Both the position numbers and the translations under genes were made by a program. From Trueperaceae bacterium (GTDB lineage Bacteria > Deinococcota > Deinococci > Deinococcales > Trueperaceae), in NCBI GenBank assembly GCA_007128755.1, contig SKWV01000013.1:1-5352 (forward strand): DNA of 5,352 bases, read 5' to 3'. Each line of letters starts with the position of its first letter. Positions within the stretch are counted from its first letter, which is position 1. This document shows positions 1-5,352 of the stretch, in pieces. Below the pieces are notes generated by a model, which saw only the letters and a list, made by a program, of their open reading frames with translations, ran no database searches and was not told the origin of the DNA.

Positions 1-444
1 GGCGAGGCGCTCCGCGAGATGACCGGCGGGCGCGGGCCCGACGTCTGCATCGAAGCGGTGGGCATGGAGGCGCACGGCGCCGGCCCGCTCTCCTGGTACG
101 ACGGCCTCAAGCAGAAGGCGCGCCTCGAGACGGGCCGGCCCCACGCCCTGCGCGAGGCGATCCAGTCCTGCCGCAAGGGCGGCGTGGTCTCGATCCCGGG
201 CGTGTTCGGGGGGTTCATCGACAAGGTGAACATGGGCGCCGCCTTCAACAAGGCGCTCACGTTCAAGATGGGGCAGACCCACGTCCACCGCTACCTGCGA
301 CCGCTGCTCGGGCGCATCGTGGCGGGCGAGATCGACCCGTCGTTCGTGATCACGCATCGCGTGCCGCTGCACGACGCACCCGCCATGTACCGCACGTTCC
401 GCGACAAGGAGGACGACTGCGTGAAGGTGGTGCTGACACCCTGA
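1..444 (+). CDS. Zinc-type medium-chain alcohol dehydrogenase, C-terminal part (5' truncated)
   Basis: The frame is open from base 1 and ends at TGA 442-444, giving 147 residues. The true start lies left of the window, and the ATG at 19 is internal. The visible part is the second half of the Rossmann NAD(P)-binding domain and the C-terminal end of the catalytic domain. It contains GGRGPDVCIEAVG (residues 9-21), a strand-turn of the form GGVVSIPGVFGG (60-71), and an ending in DDCVKVVLTP. This pattern is typical of zinc-dependent dehydrogenases related to formaldehyde/alcohol dehydrogenases, which are usually about 380-400 residues long, so roughly 240 residues are missing. The catalytic zinc ligands and the glycine-rich dinucleotide loop would be in that missing part, so activity cannot be judged here. 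The family oxidises alcohols or aldehydes with NAD(P) in the cytoplasm; the substrate is unknown. The permease starts 44 bases downstream on the same strand, so read-through is possible. A functional link to it is not evident. Confidence 0.85.
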   Translation, partial: GEALREMTGGRGPDVCIEAVGMEAHGAGPLSWYDGLKQKARLETGRPHALREAIQSCRKGGVVSIPGVFGGFIDKVNMGAAFNKALTFKMGQTHVHRYLRPLLGRIVAGEIDPSFVITHRVPLHDAPAMYRTFRDKEDDCVKVVLTP

Positions 445-488
445 CGGAGTGAAGCACGCCGCACGCCAGGAGCGGTAGGCTGTGGTCC
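445..488 (+). other. Short intergenic gap between dehydrogenase and permease
   Basis: This 44-base spacer shows no convincing terminator or promoter. It contains a perfect tandem 7-base duplication, GCACGCC at 454-460 and 461-467. An AGGAG at 468-472 lies 16 bases before the GTG start at 489, which is too far for an ideal ribosome binding site. The nearer GGTAGG at 474-479 has 9-base spacing but matches poorly. The lack of a terminator is consistent with, but does not prove, co-transcription of the two genes. Confidence 0.5.
454..467. repeat. Tandem 7-base duplication GCACGCC
   Basis: Two perfect adjacent copies of GCACGCC lie between the dehydrogenase stop and the permease start. In DNA this rich in GC such a short repeat can arise by chance, and no function is inferred. 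Confidence 0.35.
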
Positions 489-2357
489 GTGACCGGTGAC
501 GCCCTCGTCGTTTTCGTCATCCTCGGCGTCACGGTCGCTCTCTTCGTCAGCGACCGCATCCGACTCGATCTCGTGGCCGTCATGTCGCTCCTGGCGCTGG
601 TGCTCTCCGGCATCCTGACGCCGGCCCAGGCGCTCGCCGGCTTCGGCGACAGCGTCGTGATCATGATCGCCGGCCTCTTCGTCGTCTCGGCCGGCTTGTT
701 CCGCACCGGCATCGCGAACCGCCTCGGCCGCTGGCTCAGCCGCGCGGCCGGCACGAGCGAGCGCCGGTTGCTCGTGCTCGTCATGCTCGTCACCGGCATC
801 CTCTCGGGCTTCGTGAGCTCCACGGGCACCGTCGCCGTGATGCTGCCCGTCGTGGTCAGCCTCGCGTGGCGCGCCGGCATCAGCCCCAGCAAGCTCCTCA
901 TGCCCGTGGCGATCGCGTCCCTGCTGGGGGGCATGCTCACGCTCATCGGCACGGCGCCCAACGTGGTCGTGTCGCAGCAACTGCAGGCGCAGGGGCTGCC
1001 CGGGTTCAACTTCTTCGCCTTCACGCCGCTCGGCCTCACGATGCTCGCGCTCGGGCTCGCCTTCATGGTCACCATCGGCCGCCGCTGGTTGCCGGAGCGC
1101 GCCCCCGTGAGCGAGGGTGCTCGCGATGGGGCGGTGGCGACCGCGACGCTCGTGGAGCTGGCGGAGCGCTACGGCCTCCCCACGAGACTCTTCCGGACGA
1201 CCGTGCCGGCGGACTCGGACCTGGTCGGCCTGACCCTCGGCGAGCTCCACTGGCCTGAGCGCCACCAGGTGCAGGTGCTCGCGATCGACACCGCTCCCGC
1301 GGTCGAGCGCGAGCGGCGGCGGTCGCGTCGTCACGTCGACCAGTCGAAGGCGGTCGGGCCCGACACCGTGCTCGAGCAAGGCGACCGGCTGCTGCTGGAG
1401 GGATCGCTCGAGCACCTCGAGGCGTTGGCGGCCGCGCACGCTTTCGCCTTCGACCGCTTCGACGCGGCGGCGGACAGGCTGCTGCCGTCGAACCTCTCCG
1501 TCGGCGAGGTGCTGCCGACCCCACGCTCGCGCTGGCTCGGCCAGACGCTGGCGGAGATGCGCTTCCGCGATCGCTTCGGCGTGCAGGTCCTGGGAGTCCT
1601 GCGCGGCGGCGCGAGCATCACCGAGGGGTTGGCCGACCTGCGGCTGCGCTTCGGGGACACGCTCCTGGTGCAGGGCCCGCGACGGGCGATCGCGCTGCTC
1701 GGGCGCGAACGCCACGACGCCGTCGTCCTCGCCGAGGCGGCCGAAGGCGACGCCCCGGCACCGGCGGCCGCGCGGGCTCCGGTGGCCATGGCGATCATGC
1801 TCGCCATGCTGGTCGTCATGACGCTCGGCTGGCTGCCGACCGTGGTCGCCGTGCTGATCGCGGCCGTGGCGATGGTGCTGACCGGCTGCCTCGCCATGGA
1901 GGACGCCTACCGCTCCATCAACTGGGAGGCGGTGGTGCTCATCGCCGGCATCCTGCCGATGGCGACGGCCCTCGAGGTGACGGGGGGCATGCAGGTGGTG
2001 GTCGACGGCCTCGTCGGCACCGTCGGGCCGTACGGCCCGCTGGCCCTGTTGCTGGGGCTGTTCGTCCTGACGAGCGTCGCCAGCCAGGTGATCTCGAACA
2101 CCGCGACCACGGTGCTCCTGGCGCCGATCGCCTTCCAGGCGGCCCAGACGCTCGAGGTGTCGCCCTATCCGATGCTCATGGCGGTGGCGCTGGCCGCCTC
2201 GACGGCGTTCGCCACGCCCGTCGCCTCACCCGTCAACACGCTCGTGCTCGGACCCGGCCAGTACCGGTTCGGCGACTTCCTGCGCATCGGCGTGGTGCTG
2301 CAACTCCTGGTGCTGGTCGCCACCATGCTGCTCGTGCCCCTGCTGTTCCCCTTCTGA
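489..2357 (+). CDS. SLC13/DASS family permease with two internal RCK_C (TrkA_C) domains
   Basis: This complete 622-residue inner-membrane protein probably drives ion-coupled uptake of an anion such as a dicarboxylate or sulfate; the substrate cannot be read from the sequence. The N-terminal membrane half (about residues 1-200) has hydrophobic segments near 3-20, 27-44, 54-71, 93-130, 136-162 and 179-198. It carries the re-entrant motif SST at 110-112 and LIGTAPN at 152-158. A cytoplasmic insert (about 201-430) holds two RCK_C-like domains, near 231-320 and 340-408. Each ends with the usual strand pair, GDRLLLEG (298-305) and GDTLLVQG (389-396). The second membrane half (about 431-622) has the canonical SNT motif at 536-538 and a conserved Pro/Ala-rich stretch TAFATPVASPVNT (572-584). 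Length and domain order match the SLC13 group with embedded TrkA_C domains, which in related proteins bind small ligands and gate transport. GTG 489 is the only standard start after the in-frame stop at 450-452; its ribosome binding site is weak. Residues 273-287 form an unusual Arg-rich insert in the first RCK_C domain. The family is secure; the substrate and coupling ion are open. Confidence 0.93.
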   Translation: MTGDALVVFVILGVTVALFVSDRIRLDLVAVMSLLALVLSGILTPAQALAGFGDSVVIMIAGLFVVSAGLFRTGIANRLGRWLSRAAGTSERRLLVLVMLVTGILSGFVSSTGTVAVMLPVVVSLAWRAGISPSKLLMPVAIASLLGGMLTLIGTAPNVVVSQQLQAQGLPGFNFFAFTPLGLTMLALGLAFMVTIGRRWLPERAPVSEGARDGAVATATLVELAERYGLPTRLFRTTVPADSDLVGLTLGELHWPERHQVQVLAIDTAPAVERERRRSRRHVDQSKAVGPDTVLEQGDRLLLEGSLEHLEALAAAHAFAFDRFDAAADRLLPSNLSVGEVLPTPRSRWLGQTLAEMRFRDRFGVQVLGVLRGGASITEGLADLRLRFGDTLLVQGPRRAIALLGRERHDAVVLAEAAEGDAPAPAAARAPVAMAIMLAMLVVMTLGWLPTVVAVLIAAVAMVLTGCLAMEDAYRSINWEAVVLIAGILPMATALEVTGGMQVVVDGLVGTVGPYGPLALLLGLFVLTSVASQVISNTATTVLLAPIAFQAAQTLEVSPYPMLMAVALAASTAFATPVASPVNTLVLGPGQYRFGDFLRIGVVLQLLVLVATMLLVPLLFPF

Positions 2358-2360
2358 GGT

Positions 2361-2374
2361 CCCCGGGCGCGGGG
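2361..2374 (+). terminator. Possible weak hairpin after the permease gene
   Basis: CCCCG (2361-2365) and CGGGG (2370-2374) can pair around a GGCG loop, four bases after the permease stop codon. The stem is only 5 bp, and no run of T follows except TTT at 2381-2383. It could assist termination or protect the 3' end of the message, but it is not a standard intrinsic terminator. Confidence 0.2.
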
Positions 2375-2380
2375 CAGGCG

Positions 2381-2410
2381 TTTCGTGAGAGCGGCGTGAA
2401 GATGTAGCAT
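2381..2410 (+). promoter_or_regulatory. Candidate promoter ahead of the kinase gene
   Basis: TAGCAT at 2405-2410 matches four of six bases of the TATAAT -10 consensus and sits in the least GC-rich part of the gap. Eighteen bases upstream, TTTCGT (2381-2386) is only a poor -35. The site lies upstream of the direct repeat and the kinase start, leaving a leader of about 60 bases. It is a guess from position and composition; the organism's sigma-factor consensus is unknown. Confidence 0.15.
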
Positions 2411-2422
2411 GAGCGCCACCCA

Positions 2423-2448
2423 CATGCGGTCGCGGCGTCATGCGGTCG
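2423..2448. repeat. Direct repeat of CATGCGGTCG in the kinase leader
   Basis: Two perfect 10-base copies of CATGCGGTCG lie at 2423-2432 and 2439-2448, 16 bases start to start, with a 6-base spacer (CGGCGT). The pair lies 28 bases upstream of the kinase start codon and downstream of the possible -10. Direct repeats in such a place can be an operator, for example for autoregulation by a partner response regulator. No known binding consensus was recognised. The repeat itself is certain; a regulatory role is inference. Confidence 0.45.
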
Positions 2449-2460
2449 AGCGCGGAGTCT

Positions 2461-2469
2461 GGAAGGGGG
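2461..2469 (+). promoter_or_regulatory. Ribosome binding site for the sensor kinase
   Basis: The purine run GGAAGGGGG is complementary to the 3' end of 16S rRNA and ends 7 bases before GTG 2477, which is good spacing. The kinase frame has no ATG or GTG between its upstream in-frame stop (TAG 2405-2407) and 2477, so this site fixes the GTG start. Confidence 0.7.
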
Positions 2470-2476
2470 TGCGTTC

Positions 2477-5352
2477 GTGGCCTTGTCGCTGTCCTGGTAC
2501 GGCGTCGCGCTCGCGCTGACGGCGGCGACGCTGGCGGGCCTCGCCGGCGTCGCCTGGTCGCGGCGCGCGAACACGCGCGGCGCGCGCTCGTTCGCGTTCT
2601 TCATGCTCGCCGGCATGCTCTGGGCGGGGCTCGAGGCGGTCCAGCTGTTCGACCCCGACCCAGCCCGGCAGCTCATGTGGCTGCAGCTCAAGCTGCTCGG
2701 GGTCGCCTTCGTTCCCGTCGCGTACCTCGTCTTCGCGAGCGACTACACGCGGCAGGCGAGCTGGGTCAACCGCTTCACGATCACGCTGCTGATGATCGTC
2801 CCGATCCTCACCATCGCGCTGGCGTGGACGAACGAGCTGCACCACATCCTGTGGACCGAGGTCGGCGTCGCGAGCGGCACCGGGCGGAACGTGCTGGCGA
2901 CGCGAGGAGGCGACTGGTTCTGGGTCCATACGGGCTACAGCTACGGGCTGCTCGCGCTCGGCACGTTCTACATGCTGCGCGGCTACGTCCTCACGCCGCG
3001 GCGGTACCGCTTCCAGCTGTCGCTCGTGCTGGTGGCCGTCATCGTGCCGTGGCTCGCCAACGCGCTGAGCCTCGGCGGCGTCGTGGCCCCGGGCGAGTTC
3101 GACGTGACGCCGCTCGTCTTCTCGTTCTCGGCGCTGGCGTTCGCGCGCAGCCTCTTCTCGCACCGCCTGCTCGACATCGTGCCGGTGGCGCAGGAGACGG
3201 TGATGCGCTACCTCTCCGACGCCGTCGTGGTCGCGGACGCACGCCAGCGCGTCCTGCAGGTGAACCCCGAGGCCGCGCGGCTGCTCGGCGTCGACGATCC
3301 CTCCGCCGTGGTGGGGCAGAAGACCGCCGACCTCTTCATGCACGCGCCGGAGCTCGTGGAGCGGCTCGGCACCAACGTCGCGGCCCACCTCGACGTGGTG
3401 CTGCCCACCGCCGCCGGCGCGCGCAACTTCAACGTGCACCTCACGCCGCTCGCCGATCGCCGCGGCCGCATCACCGGGCACCTCGTGCGGCTGCAGGACA
3501 TCGAGCGGCAGGTGCAGGCCGAGCACACGCTCCACAAGGCCGAGACGACCCTCAAGCAGCAGGAGCAGTACGTGAAGGCGCTGCAGGACGTGAGCGAGGG
3601 GCTGGTGGTGCGGCGCTCGCTCGACGCCATGCTCGAGGAGGTCCTGCACCACGCCGCCAAGGTGCTGGACGCGCCGCACGGGTTCATCGACCTCGTCGAC
3701 GCCGATCGCGGGGTGCTGCAGCGCGTGCGCAGCGTCGGGCGGTTCGCGCTGCTGCGCGAGATGACGTTCCGGCCGGGCGAGGGGCTGGCGGGCAAGGTCT
3801 GGAAGGCCGGCGCCCCGATGCGCATCGAGGACTACAAGCACTGGCCCGGACGCGTCCGCGGCGTCGACCTGGAGTGGGTCCGCGGCGCGATCTCCGCGCC
3901 GCTCGTCGCGAACGGCGAGGTCATGGGCGTGCTCACCCTCACGCGCGTGCGCGACGATCGGCGGCCGTTCACGCTCGCCGAGGAGGCGCTGCTCACGCGC
4001 TTCACGCAACTCGGCGCCATCGCGCTCCAGAACGTGCGCCTCATCGAGGAGATCGAGGCGCGCAGGCGCGAGTCGGAGCAGCTCACCCGGATCGCCACCG
4101 CGATGCAGGAGGCGAGCAGCCTCCGAGACCGCATGGACCTGATCCTCCACGCCATCCAGCAGATGGTCGGCCTCGAGCGCGCCGTCATCTGGCTGCCCAC
4201 CGCCGCCGGCAGCGAGCTCGAGGCGTCGAGCTGGACGGGCTTCGAGGACCAGGGGAGCATCGCCGGGTACCGGGTGCCCCTCGACGGCAGCGTGCCCGTG
4301 CTCGCCGACGCGTTCCTGCTCGGCGAGGAGATCGTGCTCGAGGCCGATCAGGCGCTCCCGGAGCGGTACCGCGTCACGGGGGAGATGGCGGCCTCTCCCG
4401 TCATCCGCAGCCGCGCGCTCGCCGCGCTGCCGCTCATCTCGCGCGGCCGCACCATCGGCGTGCTCGCCGTCGACAACCCCGACAGCCACCGGCCCCTCGA
4501 GGGGAGCCTGCCGACGCTTCGCCGCGTGGTGGCGAGCGCCGCCGTCGCGATCGACTCGGCGCGGCTCTACGAGTCCGTCCAGCAGGAGCTGGCCGAGCGC
4601 AAGGCGGCCGAGGGGGAGCTGCGGCGCTCCGAGGAGAAGTACCGCACCATCCTCGAGCAGATCGAGGACTCGTACTTCGAGACCGACCCGCGCGGCCGCT
4701 TCACCCTCGTGAACCCGGCGCTGGCGGCGGGCGTGCTCGACGACCCGGAGCGGATGATCGGCCGATCCTTCCGTCACTACATCGCCAGCGACGTGCGCTC
4801 CGTGCTCGAAGCCTTCCACGCCGTCGCCACGACGGGCACCGCCGTGCAGCGTCAGGAGGTTCGCTACCGCCGGCTCGACGGCAGCGAGTGGTACGGCGAG
4901 TGGTCGATCGGCCGCGTGCTCGACGACGACGGCCGCGTGGTCGGCTTCCGCGGCATGGTGCGCAACATCGAGGACCGCAAGCGCTACGAGCAGGAGCTGC
5001 ACGACGCGAAGGAGCTTGCTGAGGCGGCCAACGCCTCCAAGAGCGCCTTCCTGGCCAACGTGTCGCACGAACTGCGGACGCCGCTCACGTCGATCCTCGG
5101 CTTCGCGCGGCTCATCGAGCGGCGCTTCGAGGAGGTGCTCGTCCCGCTCCTCGAGGTGCACGAGGAGCGCAAGGTGCAGCGCGCGGTGGAGCAGGTCCGC
5201 GGCAACGCGCAGATCATCTACCGCGAGAGCCAACGGCTCACCTCCCTGATCAACGGCGTGCTCGACCTCGCCAAGATCGAGGCGGGCCGCATCGACTGGA
5301 ACATGCAGCGCCTGCTGGTGGACGACGTGGTGCGGCGCGCCCTCGAGGCGAC
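2477..5352 (+). CDS. Membrane sensor histidine kinase, 7TM-PAS-GAF-GAF-PAS-HisKA (3' truncated)
   Basis: The frame stays open from GTG 2477 to the right edge: 958 codons plus two bases. Residues 1-235 form an N-terminal 7TM sensor of the HisKA_7TM type, with helices near 5-27, 38-56, 66-89, 99-117, 152-171, 178-197 and 209-230. Arg-rich loops (28-37, 89-99, 168-178) would face the cytoplasm, with the N-terminus outside. The family-like WTNELHHILW (117-126) begins the large outer loop. Next come PAS 1 (about 238-345), a helical linker (341-375), GAF 1 (about 376-520), GAF 2 (about 537-700), a coiled linker, and PAS 2 (about 717-835, with YFETDPRGRFTLVNPAL at 733-749). The HisKA domain follows (about 852-942), with H-box FLANVSHELRTPL and predicted phosphoacceptor His864 (bases 5066-5068); it ends at LDLAKIEAG (929-937). 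The ATPase domain and any receiver domain lie beyond the window. The helical hairpin is longer than usual, and the visible protein has no cysteine. By family, it should autophosphorylate and pass phosphate to a response regulator. The signal and partner are unknown. Confidence 0.95.
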   Translation, partial: MALSLSWYGVALALTAATLAGLAGVAWSRRANTRGARSFAFFMLAGMLWAGLEAVQLFDPDPARQLMWLQLKLLGVAFVPVAYLVFASDYTRQASWVNRFTITLLMIVPILTIALAWTNELHHILWTEVGVASGTGRNVLATRGGDWFWVHTGYSYGLLALGTFYMLRGYVLTPRRYRFQLSLVLVAVIVPWLANALSLGGVVAPGEFDVTPLVFSFSALAFARSLFSHRLLDIVPVAQETVMRYLSDAVVVADARQRVLQVNPEAARLLGVDDPSAVVGQKTADLFMHAPELVERLGTNVAAHLDVVLPTAAGARNFNVHLTPLADRRGRITGHLVRLQDIERQVQAEHTLHKAETTLKQQEQYVKALQDVSEGLVVRRSLDAMLEEVLHHAAKVLDAPHGFIDLVDADRGVLQRVRSVGRFALLREMTFRPGEGLAGKVWKAGAPMRIEDYKHWPGRVRGVDLEWVRGAISAPLVANGEVMGVLTLTRVRDDRRPFTLAEEALLTRFTQLGAIALQNVRLIEEIEARRRESEQLTRIATAMQEASSLRDRMDLILHAIQQMVGLERAVIWLPTAAGSELEASSWTGFEDQGSIAGYRVPLDGSVPVLADAFLLGEEIVLEADQALPERYRVTGEMAASPVIRSRALAALPLISRGRTIGVLAVDNPDSHRPLEGSLPTLRRVVASAAVAIDSARLYESVQQELAERKAAEGELRRSEEKYRTILEQIEDSYFETDPRGRFTLVNPALAAGVLDDPERMIGRSFRHYIASDVRSVLEAFHAVATTGTAVQRQEVRYRRLDGSEWYGEWSIGRVLDDDGRVVGFRGMVRNIEDRKRYEQELHDAKELAEAANASKSAFLANVSHELRTPLTSILGFARLIERRFEEVLVPLLEVHEERKVQRAVEQVRGNAQIIYRESQRLTSLINGVLDLAKIEAGRIDWNMQRLLVDDVVRRALEA

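Noticed and set aside
484..494. Small hairpin GGTC-CGT-GACC around the permease GTG start
   Set aside because: The stem is only 4 bp with a 3-base loop and a wobble pair at best beyond it. Such stems are frequent by chance at this GC level, so I do not claim translational control.
291..1715. Minus-strand open frame of 474 codons opposite the permease
   Set aside because: It spans the end of the dehydrogenase and much of the permease, its product is a His/Arg/Glu-rich low-complexity string, and both plus-strand genes are well supported.
2408..2417. Possible third copy of the CATGCGGTCG repeat (CATGAGCGCC)
   Set aside because: It sits 15 bases before the first copy, but only six of ten positions match and the spacing differs from 16, so it is not convincing.
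3600..4040. Phytochrome-like bilin-binding GAF domain
   Set aside because: GAF 1 has no cysteine and no bilin-lyase-type Cys-His motif. The general GAF fold is supported, but a covalent chromophore is not.
2440..5022. Plus-strand open frame of 860 codons overlapping the kinase
   Set aside because: It is in a different frame from the kinase and its product is dominated by Arg, Ala, Gly and Pro, the usual mark of an out-of-frame read of high-GC coding DNA. It has no domain and no membrane segments.
2438..5233. Minus-strand open frame of 931 codons opposite the kinase gene
   Set aside because: Its product is a low-complexity mix of His, Arg, Glu, Asp, Ala and Leu with no recognisable domain, as expected for the reverse of a GC-rich gene. 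The plus frame from 2477 encodes clear 7TM, PAS, GAF and HisKA domains over the same bases.

Overview
This window comes from a bacterium with very high GC content. Third codon positions in the coding frames are almost always G or C, and two of the three genes start at GTG. The sequence does not settle the phylum. Several high-GC groups (for example Acidobacteriota, Deinococcota, Actinomycetota or Myxococcota) would fit, and I do not choose among them. All three protein genes lie on the plus strand. I saw no RNA gene, insertion sequence, CRISPR array or phage gene.

Layout. Bases 1-444 hold the C-terminal end of a zinc-type medium-chain alcohol dehydrogenase, cut by the left edge. After a 44-base gap, 489-2357 encode a complete 622-residue SLC13/DASS-type permease with two RCK_C (TrkA_C) regulatory domains between its two membrane halves. 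A 119-base gap (2358-2476) follows. It holds a small GC hairpin, a perfect 10-base direct repeat with a 16-base period, and a strong ribosome binding site. From 2477 to the right edge runs a large membrane sensor histidine kinase, open for 958 codons. Its order is 7TM - PAS - GAF - GAF - PAS - HisKA, and it is cut just after the phosphoacceptor helices, so the ATPase domain lies outside the window. Because this gene has no stop in the window, a simple list of closed ORFs would miss it. The long open frames opposite it (2438-5233 minus) and beside it (2440-5022 plus) are shadows.

How the genes may work together. The permease probably moves an anion (dicarboxylate, sulfate or similar) under control of its cytoplasmic RCK_C domains. 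The kinase probably senses an unknown signal through its 7TM, PAS and GAF modules and passes phosphate to a partner not seen here. Their adjacency makes a transporter-sensor pairing possible but does not show it. The dehydrogenase has no evident link to either gene.

I did not find a clearly new system. The points most worth a second look are the lengthened HisKA hairpin of the kinase, its complete lack of cysteine, the direct repeat ahead of it, and an Arg-rich insert in the first RCK_C domain of the permease.
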